Shown: positions 42,785 to 53,835, counted from the first letter of the stretch. The stretch: DNA of 64,000 nt from Aradus depressus (GCA_963662175.1 OY759215.1:55755213-55819212); one strand, 5' to 3'. Numbers and translations: made by a program. The notes: generated from the sequence alone by a model not told the origin.

Positions 42785-43125
42785 TAACCATATACCTCGA
42801 TGGTTTATTTGCCTATAAAACAATATATACATCAGATTACACTAAGTAATAAAGAGGAATCGGTCCAACAATATTGTTTTTATACCACAACTATTTTCGG
42901 CAATTAACTGACATCCTCAGGTAGTGAATGGAAACATACAGGTAATCCAAATTACCTGCGAATGCGGGGCAACCTATGTAGGCCAGTCAGGACGAAAAAA
43001 TGTCTACTACAATAGAGGAAAACATTTGCCCAGTTCTTGTAGAATTTCCGAATTCAAAGAGCACCTGATAGCCGCAGGTTGGGGTATAAATAAAATATAT
43101 TGTTGCACTGATACCTCTTAATTAC
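42785..43125 (+). pseudogene. Penelope-like element fragment, GIY-YIG endonuclease
   Basis: In frame from about 42940, 'VIQITCECGATYVGQSGRK' matches the GIY-YIG core of Penelope-like elements (where the family has 'Y.I.C.CG..YVGQT.R'), followed about 25 residues later by 'EFKEHLIAAGWG', resembling the conserved 'R..EH' helix. The reading frame has no ATG nearby and no RT upstream. Directly before it (42886-42920, minus strand) lies CTGAGGATGTCAG...GCCGAAAATAG, a Penelope-type terminus. In intact elements the endonuclease follows the RT and nicks target DNA. Here only a terminal scrap remains. Confidence 0.6.
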
Positions 43126-43169
43126 TTATTTAACAAGTAAGTCAGTACAGCCATCCATCTACCAACCAA

Positions 43170-44055
43170 GAAATAACATGACTTTATACGCACTACATTT
43201 TTACAGATCTCCCCCTTCCATCCCTTTCAATTTCATCTTTCCCTCCTTTTATTAAACTGGCATTACTGGGTTTAAGAAAGTCAAATGAAAGTTATGGCAA
43301 CAGCGGATTTCCTTGTTTCATTGTAGGTTTAGCGTAATTCTGAAAGTGACTTTCTACACAATGATATCAGTTTGAAAAAGGTAGAAATGAATTTGAGAGG
43401 AGAGCGGAGTAAGACAAATATAGTGGGTGTAAGAAATTCATGCTATGGTCACATCACATTTTTTTTTTTTTCATTTTATGCAAATATTCGACACGAGGGT
43501 GTTCGTTTAGGTCTTCTATACTTGTTTTCCAAATATGGAACTACTTCATCATGATAATTATCATATATATATCTTATTATTTTCCAAACTATCAATAAAA
43601 AAAATGAAAAAAAATATTTTAAAATTTTTTGCCATCCATTACAATTTACAAAACTACCAACAAAAATTTATTGAACATTCTTTCAAGCGCTATCTATAAC
43701 CTTAGTTCTATCTCAAGTGTAAAAGCAATTTAATAGTTGGAAATTTGATAAGGAAATTTTTTGGTAGAAGCCAATTTTTTGATAGGACTAACACTTTTCG
43801 TCTAAATCAAGCAAACATGTAAAGAAATCAGTTTCAAAACAACATTTTAGGACGGTTTTTCTTCATATATCTCGCAAACCGAGCAGTCTTCGAAAAGTAG
43901 TATCTTATATAATATGTGCCCTTGCGTTTTCTCTACAACTTTTATTCGTAAGGGTTTCTGATTAGGTCATAAATATAGGCAATATCTTGTAAAATGTACT
44001 TAGGCCCCGAATTAAAATTGTCTTAATTTTCGTGTGATTTAATATTTTCAAACCT
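43170..44055 (+). repeat. TATAAGAAAGT-family repeat, near-complete copy
   Basis: Arm block 'ctccccct..catactggcattactgggt' and centre 'cattgtaggtttagcgtaattctgaaagtgac', right arm 'gtgggtgtaagaaattcatg', then the body from 43610 ('ttttttgccatcc', 'aggactaacacttttcg', 'aacattttaggacgg', 'ggcaatatcttgtaaaatgtacttagg'). Confidence 0.65.
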
Positions 44056-44239
44056 AAAAAACATAAATAAAAATAATAATATAATTGATCAGAGAAAAAT
44101 CTGCAGAGACTATTTAAATCTTACCATTACCTGCACTGTTTATACTTGAAGCATTAAAGGTCATTCAAAAAAATATAAATATTTTCCGACTCAATACACT
44201 TCCAACATCATTATTATACCAGGAAGAAAGAATAATTTC

Positions 44240-45052
44240 GAAAAAAATAAAAATGTACCTCTCTTGGATAATAAGAACTATAATGCATAAAGAAATCAAT
44301 ATCTTTAATGCTCTCCCCCACATCTTGAAAGCAATAGATACAATAAAAAAAAACTCAAGTTCAATTAAAAAGCTTCCTATTACAGGAAACCCTCTATTCG
44401 GAAACGGGATTTCTTATTATAGAGATAAAAGACGTTGTTATTAGTTAGTCATTATGACTCATGCCCGGGCTTCAACTACAAAAGCACTCTTTCGTCACTC
44501 AGCTCATGGTGGACATGAGCCCGACTCTAAGACGGGAGCTCTAAATTTTGCCTAACCTAAATTTTTATTCACCTAAGGTAGGGGTGACAAGTACCTGACA
44601 TCGTACAGGCTTGGGACCATCGCTTAACGTCCCATCCGAAGGACGGCGTGCTTAAGTTTATTTTACCTATAGATAATATAAACAGTAAGCCGTCGGATTT
44701 CTTATTGTTCAAGATGAAAAAAAAACTAACATATAAAAGTCGTATTTCTATATAAAAGCTTTATTTAATTCATATTTTGCTTTCATTTTTATTTTCATGG
44801 CATATGTCCTCCCCCAATAACCTTTATATTTTACTTTTCATAATTACTTTATTAATATTTTATTATAATTAATTTTATTAGTTATTTACCATTCACTTTT
44901 TAGTTGTTTGTAACAATAATGGCATGTAATTATACAATTACATAATTTATATGCATTTATTATCTATTATTTATATATTTAATTTTTATAACTATTAATC
45001 ATTATTATTAATCTCACATGTTTTTATTAAAGATTTAATATAGATCGATATG
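44240..45052 (+). pseudogene. CR1-like LINE 3' end, copy 1
   Basis: The frame at 44253-44444 contains 'EINIFNALPHILKAIDTIKKNSSSIKKL', the pattern with which many CR1-type RTs end (asparagine/leucine-proline box, then 'I....FK..L...L'). 3' UTR from about 44706 matches copy 2 at 48440-48900 ('acatataaaagtcgtatttc', 'ctcacatgtttttattaaagatttaatat'). A SINE-A (44436-44690) separates coding end and UTR. The shared 3' tail reappears at 45385-45420, beyond a second SINE. Confidence 0.45.
44436..44692 (-). mobile_element. SINE-A, minus copy
   Basis: 'gttagtcattatgactcatgcccgggcttcaac' to 'cgtgcttaagtttattttacct'. 5'-truncated, lacking both boxes. A 12-bp word, GGATTTCTTATT, lies on both sides (44408 and 44695) but not directly at the edges. 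Confidence 0.8.
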
Positions 45053-45346
45053 GAGAGTGCCGGTAGCTCAGAGGTAGTGTACTAAACTACTCGTTGTCGA
45101 GCTGAAGATCGCGGGTTGGAAACCCGGTCAAGGGCCTCCTTTTTTTTCATTTGAGACGAGAAAAAATCTTGAGTACGCTATCTATCGGATGGTCCAGAGC
45201 CTGTGCGGTCAGATACTCGTTAAAGACCCTTATCTCAGTTAACTAAAACTGGGTAGGCAAAAGGCATCATATCCACCAGAGAGACGAAAGAGAACTATGA
45301 TATTAGGTGATATGGCCTCGTATTTAAAGCTTGACAATAACTATTC
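45053..45346 (+). mobile_element. SINE-A, plus copy
   Basis: Head 'gagagtgccggtagctcagaggtag', B-box region 'gcgggttggaaaccc' (one mutation), then a diverged body lacking about 40 bp near the 3' end. Confidence 0.82.
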
Positions 45347-46020
45347 TTAAGTAAATTGCATTATGCTTCCAATTACCATGTTATAGTTTAACGGAAATAA
45401 ATATTATAATACAATTGTTGTAGTTGATGAAATAAGAAGAGTTTGAAGAGACACGAATAACTGAGCATGGAGATACGTAAGTAGCCAGGTCAGAACTTAA
45501 CAGTCATCATTCTGAGAAAGGTACAACACAGCAAGATGACATGCCTACTGCACCAAGTGACTACCTCACATATATCCTCATTAAATAGTTCATGTTTCAG
45601 TAACAAGATGGCGATTGTTCTCGTTGTGAAAAAAGCAGCGGGATTCACAACCACTTTTCACACTAAATTGAAAATCGGGTTCAATGCTAACCAAATCCGA
45701 CCAAAATACGACTGCGCTCACCAAAAAATTTGAAGTAACGTTTGAGAGTTACTGAACAGACAGGAATTCAATATGTGATTTTTAGAAAAATGGTTTTTAT
45801 AAGTAGTATCGTATACAATCGAATTTTTGAAAATTCATAGAAGTCATTTCAGGAAACACCCAATGATACCTAAACGTCCACAATCAAAACTCGTTATAAC
45901 AGTGGATTACAGCGTCACATCAAATAAACAGTTCGAAAATCGGTCCACAATTTTTTTTTTAATATCAGATTGTTTTGAAAATCTTGAACTTCTTATTTCC
46001 GACATTTGTTTCCAGAAAGA
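45347..46020. other. LINE 3' tail, then unassigned DNA
   Basis: 45385-45420 ('ccaattaccatgttatagtttaacggaaataaatatta') is the common LINE tail. The rest has short frames only (45536-45733, 45827-46057), without recognisable motifs. Confidence 0.4.
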
Positions 46021-46077
46021 GTGCTCTGGTATTCGGTATATAGTACCTTTTAGTTAAAGCCCGGGCATGAGTCACAG
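46021..46077 (+). mobile_element. SINE-A, 3'-end fragment
   Basis: 'gtgctctggtattcggtatatagtacc...gttaaagcccgggcatgagtcacag' is the last 55 bp of the family only. Confidence 0.7.
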
Positions 46078-46194
46078 AATCAACAAAACAATCATCTGTC
46101 CATAATAGTCGAGGTGAGACGGATCAATTCGATATCATAATTCTGTGAGACAAGTTCATTCTTATGAAATTATATAAAATCCCTGAGGGCGCCG

Positions 46195-46508
46195 GTAACT
46201 CAGAGGTAGCGTGGTTGCCTACTGAGCTCAAGATCGGGGTTTTAAAACCTTAACCGAACAAGGCTTAGGTGGTTTATCTGGGAGGTGAAATAAAACTGAG
46301 CACGCCGTCCTTCAGATGGGACGTTAAGTAATGGTACCGATCCAGTACGATTTCAGGTACTCATTAAAGACCTTCTCTAGCTCAATAAGCCTGGTTAGAC
46401 AAAATTTAGTACTTCTACAATACTTGAACCCACGTCCATCAGAGCGACGAAACAGCTATATGGCCTCGTAGTCGAAGACCGGGTATGAGTCATAATAATT
46501 AATTAACT
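46195..46508 (+). mobile_element. SINE-A, near-full-length plus copy
   Basis: Head GAGGGCGCCGGTAACTCAGA with a one-base A-box change. The B box is destroyed ('ggggttttaaaacctt'). The body continues to 'accgggtatgagtcataataattaatt'. Confidence 0.85.
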
Positions 46509-46789
46509 AACTTTAAAATACCTACAATAAATTTCCTACTTTTGGCTTAGAGGTCTCTTATATCCCTAAGAGTGCAGGACTCCCTCAATGCGCAGGGATA
46601 AATCTCTACGCCTGGCAACACTGATTGCTCCAGCTTAGGCAATTCAAAGGCTTCCAGTTCGGTCTTTTTCGCAGAAAATGTAAATAAACCTAAACTTCTT
46701 ATAGCTGGGAAAGACAGAAGTAGTAAACAAATCAAGACTTGTCAAACCTTTAAAGAAAAGTGTCTGATATAAAATCTACTTTACGTTGT
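46509..46789. other. Unassigned DNA
   Basis: A 62-codon minus frame (46547-46735) includes 'FTFSAKKTELEAFELPKLE', vaguely like the 'KT..V.F' box of non-LTR RTs, but this is too little to call. Confidence 0.2.
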
Positions 46790-47080
46790 CTACACCTTTT
46801 GTTTCGGTGTCAGATACAATGTTGTTAGACGCTCAGTAAAGCAGCCTTGATTTTCGACCGATTTCGGCCAAAATCTAATCAGGCATATGTTAGGAAATGT
46901 GACCTCTGCATCTCAAATTTTAACTTCATAGGTTCAATTGTTTTTGTGTTAGTCACAAGTACACGCAGATAATCATCGCGGAAACATCGTGTTAAGGAGA
47001 CTTTAAAATGTGAAATTCCGTTGAAAATTTGATCTAAATTTTCTTCAGGATTGCAGTACTTACTTCTTTATAAATATGAA
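46790..47080 (+). repeat. TATAAGAAAGT-family distal body
   Basis: 'gattttcgaccgatttcggccaaaatctaatcagg', 'gtgacctctgcatctcaaatttt' and 'gatctaaattttcttcaggattgcagtact' match the distal part of the family. Confidence 0.6.
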
Positions 47081-47219
47081 AGTAAAAACTATCGATAAAT
47101 ATTTAAAAACATCAGACGGTCTTGGATATTGTCAGCATTTCTAAGGAGACCCAGAATATGATGAAGACTAAGAATCACCAATTACTCCGAAGAGAAAAGT
47201 AAGTAGATGAGAGTGAAAA

Positions 47220-47583
47220 ATACGTAAAGGTACCTTAATGCCGGCTAGGGCTGGGGTCGTAGGGGGGTACATACTGTGGAGCGCATGGTCTATCCGAAGA
47301 ACGGTTCACAACTGAGGGACCCTGGTCCCCACTTCTCCAGAGCGGTCTGCCCCCACCCCCTCCTGCAACTGCACTCACAGACTGCAGACTGCACCTTGTC
47401 CTCCTGCAGACCCTTCCCGTTGCAGAGGACGGTCCGTCGCAAGGCCACTTCCCTGCCCATCCCGTCCCCACCCGGGTCGCCGACCTCGCCTCTCCTCTAC
47501 CTACCCTATCGACTTTATTCATTACAGCTAGGGCTGGTTTTTACTACTTTATTGACTAATTTGTTTTTATTTTTTTTTTTTTA
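47220..47583. other. GC-rich island with T-run at its end
   Basis: About 300 bp of C/G-rich DNA in an AT-rich setting. It is Pro/Ser/Arg-rich in every frame (95 codons minus at 47235-47522, 102 codons plus at 47276-47584), which is what C-rich DNA gives by chance. Flanked by 'ctagggctgggg' (47246-47257) and 'ctagggctgg' (47528-47537), followed by a T14 run. Identity unknown. Confidence 0.4.
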
Positions 47584-48089
47584 GTTAACTATTATACGAG
47601 AGGATGAAGGCATGTTGTAATCGCAGCGAAGGAATGTTGACATCAAAAAACTTTCAAACCAAAACAATTATTGAAGACACATAAGGTTAGACATAAATCT
47701 AAGAATAGGACAATAGCGTTACCACATCGTGCGCAGCAAGTAGCTCAGAGTGCTTCTGTTTTCTTCTTCTTTTCTGAAAAAGGGTGATGCATTTTTCTCG
47801 AAAAACTATTATGCAATATTGCAAGCTTTCCTTCTATTATCAACTAACGACAGTTGATTCTTGCAGAACAACATTAATTACTTACATAAGACTTATATTG
47901 CATGTAGTAAAAGTCTCGATGGTATTTACTTCAGGAAATGCAGCCATTGTGGATATCTGATCCTTGATAGAAGTTGCGTCCACACGAATACCATTTCAGG
48001 TGCTAAGGCTTGATCTTAAAAGGCAGCCGCCTGTCAGGTCTAAGGGCAGCCGGTCAGAACTTTCAGCCACGTCCAAAAAGACATCCCGA
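47584..48089. other. No recognised element
   Basis: No coding or repeat signal that I can support. Confidence 0.3.
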
Positions 48090-49011
48090 TAGAACTAATT
48101 TCACTCAAGCCATGAAGAAATATTTCAAACATTATATAACATATCACCCTTCCCGACTTTTTGAAAGCAATAGATACAATAAAACAAATTAAAATATTTG
48201 TGTTAAAAGAAACTCTCCATTCGGATGTTTTTCAACGTATGTTTTTCAAAAATATTGTCTATTTCACAAAATATGTAAAAGATATGGTTCGGAACAATCA
48301 CTTAACGTCCCATCCGAAGGAATGTGTGCTCAAGGTTTTTTCCTCTCATCAATAAAAAAACCTAAAGGTCTCGGCCGGGTTTCGAACCTGCGATCTTGAG
48401 GCAAGTAGACAGGCACGCTACGACTGAACTATCGGCGCCCTCACCAAAATATAAAAGTTGTATTTCGTATATCAAAGCTTACATTACTTTCATTCTTATT
48501 CTCTTTGCAGAGGTCCTCCAAAAACTTCCTATAAGTTCTACTGTAATTACGTTTGTTTAATACATGTATTACTATTATTATTATTATTGTTAATTGTATT
48601 ATATATTATATTTGTATTTTATTGTTAATTGTACAGTTATTTAGATTTTAAAATATATACTTTTTTTTAAATATTTTGCTTATTTTGATCTAACGAAGGG
48701 GCCTACAATCGCCCAGAATTATTTTTTATTATTATCTTAAAAAAATGGAAATACAAAAAATTTATAATTAAAAAATATATGGTACCTGTTGGATTTATTA
48801 ATACTGGTGAATTTTATATTCATATATTTTCTAGTATTTATTATTATTTTAATTAAATATTATTATTCATCTCATACGTTTTTATATTCTAAGATTTAAT
48901 ATCAGTTGACGTCATATAATTTATAAGCTATTTTGACGTACAAAATTGTATGACGTATCCAATTACGATGTTATGGATTAACTGAGATAAATATTATCAT
49001 TATTACAGTGA
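48090..49011 (+). pseudogene. CR1-like LINE 3' end, copy 2
   Basis: 'PDFLKAIDTIKQIKIFVLKETLHS' in the frame at 48150-48220 parallels copy 1 ('LPHILKAIDTIKK'). The UTR from 48442 is homologous to 44710-45050. It ends at 48955-49011 with the common tail ('tatccaattacgatgttatgg', '...gataaatattatcattatta'). A SINE-A is inserted at 48288-48442. Confidence 0.45.
48288..48442 (-). mobile_element. SINE-A, minus 5' half
   Basis: Contains the head (ends 'tatcggcgccctc') and the B box ('ccgggtttcgaacctg'). The 3' half of the family is missing. Confidence 0.83.
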
Positions 49012-49066
49012 CAACAAACAACCAATCTACAAAACTCATCCAAACTAATTTGGCGGTAGTATGAAT

Positions 49067-49760
49067 AATAATAATAATAATATCATTTATTCTTATTAAA
49101 ACGTAACATGGTAATTGGATAAGTCATAAAAATCATACATGTAGATACTAGATATATAAACAGTTATTATATATTTATATATTTACAACGGCATAACATT
49201 TGCCATTAGCAATTGCAATAAATAGTGCAGTGGCAAGTGCGTGGCTGTACTGCTGAGGTACGTGACCGAGGAGTCCAGGCTAGTCGTGGAGCAGGTCCCT
49301 CTTACATATCCGCTTGAGGCGTCGTAGTGGATTTGTGGGGAAGGTGTTTGTGGATAATTCTTGTATAAGTGAATTGGCGTGATGATGGAGTTTGTCGTGA
49401 AAATTTTGATACCGTATCCTGATAACAGAAGGTACAAATGGGATGTTGAGGTCATTATGTAATGTAAGGTTGGAAACGTAAAATGGGGCATTGGCAATGT
49501 GGCGTAGTATAATGGATTGTATTGACTGAAGACGTTATATGTTTGATTTTTTGGCTGATCCCATATCTCGATCCCATAAATTCAGATGGGTTATAGTAGA
49601 ATGTTGTATATGTGAAGTTTGTTTTCAAGAGATAATGTCGATCGTCGTCAGATGATTGATTTCAGTCGTCCAATTCTGCTTTTGAGGTCTGTGCGTTTCA
49701 GTTTGATGTGGGTTGTCCAAGTTAAACCTCTGTCAAATGAAGTCCTAGATATAACGGGCT
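49067..49760 (-). pseudogene. Jockey-like LINE, RT C-terminal end, second copy
   Basis: Closely parallels 14491-15385: minus-strand DNA from about 49690 to 49290 encodes the same C-terminus, with one more frameshift and substitutions. The 3' UTR is short and ends at 49067 with (AAT)n and the common tail 'ggataagtcataaaaatcatac'. No catalytic RT motifs. Confidence 0.7.
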
Positions 49761-49789
49761 CGTTGTTTTGCGTGAATATTATTAGAACT

Positions 49790-50555
49790 TTGTGAGGCCT
49801 CCAACTCAAAAACTATTGTAGCAATGAACTTGAAATATGAAATGATGATGTCACATACTAACTTAGATCTGATCAGACTTTGGACGAAATCGGACAAAAA
49901 AATTGACTAACTTACTTCGGGAACTTGCTACATTTTACAAGATACTGTTATATTTTATTTATATTAATCATTACCTCGTTTTTTCAAATGAAGTTGTGAT
50001 TGTTAGTGTAATTTTTATCTGAAAACCCTGAAACCACTACAGAGTGAACCCTACTCTTGTTGGCTGAAGTCCAAGTATAAATCCAGGTAAAGAAAGGGTC
50101 CAGCAGAGGTCCGGACCCGGTCAGTCTACTACGTATAAAATATGTACTGTGATGTGGCTATTAAAGGACTTTCTTATACAAACCACCCTTACAGATCACT
50201 CTCACTCCCCCTTCTCAATTTCATTCTCGCATTACTGGGTATAAGAAAGTAATGAGTTGAACAGCATAATTTTGAGAGGGATTTTTTTATACCCAGTAAT
50301 GCCAGAATGAAATGATTTTGAGAAAGGGGGAAAGGGAGCGAATTTATAAGCGCAGTTGGTATAAGAAAGTCCTGTAATGACTACATCACATACTTTTCAT
50401 TTTTTCATTATTTTTACAATTTTTCATAAAAACTACTACTAATGAAAAAATATTTTATAGGTAACTCTTTGCTAAGCGATACAATTTTAACCTTAGGCCC
50501 TGAAGTAAATGGTCTCAATTTTTCTATGTTCGTCCGATTTCGGCAGAGTATTTGT
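49790..50555. repeat. TATAAGAAAGT-family, minus body then plus arms
   Basis: 49795-49960 is minus body ('gatgtcacatactaacttagatctgatcagac'). 50150-50385 is a clear arm pair ('ggactttcttatacaaaccacc' / 'gcgcagttggtataagaaagtcctg') with both 'cattactgggtataagaaagt' and 'atacccagtaatgcc' inside. 50385-50555 is the start of a plus body. Confidence 0.7.
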
Positions 50556-50815
50556 GTTAAGCCTCTCCCCTAATCCCCCCTTCCCTTTAGGTGATTTGGC
50601 TGAAAATCAATAGGTACCGTCCTTAGTCGTGTTGTGTCATTCATTCTATCGGGAATTATTGTGTTCACAGACATATACACAAACAGATGAAACATCGTTT
50701 TTAATTTTTTGAATCAGGAGGTCGAAAAACATAAAATTCTATTGAAAACTCTGTATCGAATTTCTTACCGATTATATAATTTCCCCTATACTTCGTATAG
50801 CTGGGGAAGTAAAAA
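50556..50815 (-). repeat. Foldback-family, minus copy with intact core
   Basis: Ends with the best core in the window: 'ttcccctatacttcgtatagctggggaagt' at 50782-50811, a near-perfect palindrome. One arm unit precedes it. Confidence 0.75.
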
Positions 50816-51329
50816 ATACCATCGCCAAAAATATGTCTGAAGGCTGAATGTACAGTAAAAATGATTTTTTTAGTTTTGTAGCAACCAACAGATTGAGTAA
50901 TGGGTGAATGTTAACAGACATGTCCCTGGGTAGGGATGTAAGTGGCATCGCCATCGTCAGCCAATGTCATAAGCTAAAGTCACAATTATTGTACTAGATT
51001 GTGGGTCAGTGAGAAATGTTGAAAGTGCCAGGCATTTCTTTACTTGGACCTTCACTGTCGCTTATAGCCTTTTCAAGGTAATTTACTTCAAGTTCATTAA
51101 AATGTTTACACTTTTTTTTTTTCTCAATACAGAGAAGCCGATGAAAAGTATTTGTTCTTTTACAAATATTTTGTTTTTTGGATTTTACACCATTTTCCAT
51201 TTCCGGGCCTCATATGCATATTTTTTTTTATTTTCTTAAAATTTTATTTGAAATATATAGCGTCAAAGGATAATTCGGTACTTGTAGCAGACTAACATGG
51301 ATCTCATGACTTAAACAACTAGAACTGAA
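50816..51329. other. No recognised element
   Basis: AT-rich. The frames at 51006-51239 are Phe/Lys-rich and unconvincing. Confidence 0.3.
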
Positions 51330-51425
51330 TCAAATTTACAGACAGTTCCGTCGACTACTTGGACCAAAACCAAAACTGATTACCAGCAACAAATTTAGGA
51401 TTTAGTATTACTCTTAGGGACAAGA
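51330..51425 (+). pseudogene. Jockey-like RT scrap
   Basis: 'ttccgtcgactacttggaccaaaaccaaaactgattaccagcaacaaatttagg' matches the 'RRLLGPKSKLSTANK' segment of the relic at 23690 with several changes. Confidence 0.55.
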
Positions 51426-51579
51426 GACCTCGTTATTACACAATATCCATAAAAGTAGGAAAACGGATATTATTGAAAGTATAGAGATATTTTTTATTTA
51501 TAGATTCTACAATCTGAACAAAAACAATAAACAGAAGTGTTGACCATAAGAATAAATGATAAAATAAATAAAAATATAT

Positions 51580-52330
51580 AAGAAACTCCGGTAGGACTCT
51601 CGCACACTACCATTCACCACTCTCTAACTAGTGGAGAGGGGAGGAGGCCATGGGAGTTGCAGTTGTCCTCTGGACGTGTATGGGTCGTCTCCATGTTGGT
51701 GATTTCGGCATTCCAGTTAGCGGTGAGATATAGCGATAAGTACGATCGGTGCGGCGAGCTGTTTAATTGGACCTTTTCCCCGTCAATATCGGCCCAGTTC
51801 TCGAGTTAGGGCCGAGGAAAGGTTTGAGGTTTTTATAGACCACGTTGGGTGGCTCTGTGCGGTGAGATGGCAGTGCCGGCGATCCCTTAGATATGTGTTT
51901 CACAATAGATCGATTTGTTTTCATAGTGATTGTTTTTTAAAAATCTGGTCCGAGGGCGCCCCCCTCAGATTTTTGTGTTGGGAAATTTCTGGTTGCAGTC
52001 CCACCTGGTTGGCAAATCGACCCATTTCCCGTTTACACCCCCCCTTCTCTTAGTGCGAATCCCCCGTGAATAGGTGGTTTTCATGGAATAGTTAGTTCGA
52101 TTTAATTGTGATTGTATTTTTTACCTTGTTCCTCTGGCGGGCTGACCACTTTTCAGAACAAAATTTGGTCTGGGGACGCCTCCTCGTGGAATTTTGTGTT
52201 GGGAAAAAGTTTCTAAGTGCGGCCCCTGGCTGGCGTATCGACCAAACTTTTCCCGGTTACGCCCCCCTCTAGTGCGAATCCCCCGGTGTAGGAGGGCACC
52301 TCTGTAAATCAAGAGGTCAGGGCTACTGTG
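51580..52330 (+). repeat. GC-rich LINE leader with duplicated units
   Basis: Two diverged copies of a unit of about 140 bp start at 51938 and 52160: 'ctggtccgagggcgccccc...tttttgtgttgggaaa...gtgcgaatcccccg' and 'tttggtctggggacgcctcc...attttgtgttgggaaa...gtgcgaatcccccgg'. They immediately precede the R1-like ORF1 relic, as expected of a 5' UTR made of promoter-type repeats. Confidence 0.6.
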
Positions 52331-53310
52331 CTTGGCGGGTTGCCTATACTTTTCATTGCAGGACTTTCCCCTTTAGCTTGGCTAGACATCGCGATGATGG
52401 CCCATCCTCGGAGATAGGTATCGCTAGTTGTCCTCCCTTCATGACGAGCTGCTCGTGGCCAATGCGGGCGGTGCGCTCGGGCATGGCTGCAGATCTTTCC
52501 TCGATGGTCTGGAAGAAGCATCGACCATTCGTGGGGCCTTTGAGGAGGCTGTGACAGCGAAAGTTGTCTCTGGCAACGTGGCAAAAGCAGTAAGGCCTAA
52601 AATTGATGGTCTCTGCAGAATTATCCGCGAGCTGGCTGAGACTTACATTTGATTGTAGAAGACCAACAATCTCCTCGAGGAGAGCGGTGGCACGAGGGCT
52701 GAGAGGATCCTGGACGAGGCTCGATAGGCGGCTTGGGGATTGGATGAATAGGAGGATCGACAAGATTGAGCACCTTGCTTCGAAGACCGCTTCAACCGAA
52801 GATGGTTGAGGACAGGCAAATACAGAATTGTGGCCATAAAATGACACCACTTGGCAAGAGACAACCTAAAGTCATCATTTATGATGTTCGTAGGTCCTTG
52901 AGGAAGGAAGAGGTTGAAATGTCGGTTGGGTCCCAGCACTTGCAGGGGATAAAGCCTCAAGTGGGAAAGCCCCAAGCGAGGACCCAATGTAAATTACTTG
53001 TATGAGGTTCACCCGCATGTACGGGAAAGGCTGCTCCACAAAAAGCGAATATTCGTTGGGTGGAACTCCTCGAGGATTTCGTCGGGGTATCAAAATGCTT
53101 CAGGTGCCACTATTATGGCCGCACTGCGAAGAACTGTAGACAGCCTTTTCGGAGGATTGTGTGGAGGGGATTGTGATGATAAGGATTTGGCAAGAGGATT
53201 ATAGAAGAAGAGGTTCTTGTGGAACTTTAAAAAACGGGATTTTATGAGATCTTGGACAAAAGGAACTTTGAGGTCGACCGTGGAGTGGTTAGAATCAAAA
53301 TAATTGTAGA
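52331..53310 (+). pseudogene. R1-like LINE ORF1 (gag) relic
   Basis: Plus-strand blocks in three frames. 52428-52652 is helical ('ELLVANAGGALGHGCRSFLDGLEEA...IRELAETY'). 52603-52809 continues it. 52880-53040 holds 'PKVIIYDVRRSLRKEEVEM' and 'VYEVHPHVRERLLHKKRIFVGWNSSR', the conserved pre-knuckle region of R1/TRAS-type ORF1 proteins (where R1 has 'V.V.P..R..L.....YVGW.S.RV'). At 53096-53137 is a knuckle CFRCHYYGRTAKNC in which Arg stands where His should be. At least three frameshifts. No ORF2 follows, so the copy is 3'-truncated or deleted. Its GC content stands out from all neighbours. Confidence 0.65.
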
Positions 53311-53615
53311 TACTTCCTTTTTTGTTTTACAATTATTGTTCTAAGGACTTTGGATTGGAATGATTGATTCCGATTCATGTTTGATAGCTATTGAAAGTAT
53401 AGAGACAAAATTGGAGAAGAAGAAAGAAGAGTTTCCCAATTTTAGAAAACGGATACATTTACTTTATTTTATCTACTATAAAAATATACTTAAGTAAGTT
53501 TTATGTCTAAGCCCAGAGTAGAAAGTCAAAGAGCATAACTGCCAAAGAAGGATAGTCAAGTTAAATATAAATCATAAAGGGACAAACTTGATCCAATTTA
53601 ACTGAATATTGAGAG
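53311..53615. other. No recognised element
   Basis: AT-rich and featureless. It may include the broken right edge of the R1-like relic. Confidence 0.3.
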
Positions 53616-53835
53616 GAAGGCACTTTGGTTTCAGAGAGGGAGCAAGGCACCGTTGTCTTCATGATCTCTCCTGGAAGCCACTGGGGGACTTTGTCTCCAA
53701 CTTAACTTACAAAAGGTTCCGGTATACTTGGGCTAAGTCCTCTTCCCAAGTTCCGACTACTAAGTAGGCGCCCCCCCCCCTCTCTCGGAGCCAGGTGAAG
53801 CTGTTCCATTACACCACTTGACCGCCCACTGCTTT
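53616..53835 (-). mobile_element. Possible third tRNA-related SINE
   Basis: Read on the minus strand from 53830: 'gggcggtcaagtggtgtaatggaacagcttcacctggctccgagag' has the look of a Leu/Ser tRNA 5' half, followed by a body to 'agtgccttcctctc'. A C-run at 53772-53781 disturbs the middle. Only one copy in the window, so the call is tentative. Confidence 0.3.

Noticed and set aside
46547..46735. RT fragment from 'FTFSAKKTELEAF'
   Set aside because: Only a vague resemblance to the 'KT..V.F' box; no neighbouring RT motif.
47235..47584. Two frames of 95 and 102 codons on opposite strands
   Set aside because: C-rich DNA gives long Pro/Ser/Arg frames on both strands by chance; neither has a motif.
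52309..52987. Minus-strand frames of 91, 165 and 114 codons
   Set aside because: They are antisense to the R1-like ORF1 relic, whose plus-strand blocks match the family order; GC-rich coding DNA leaves long antisense frames.
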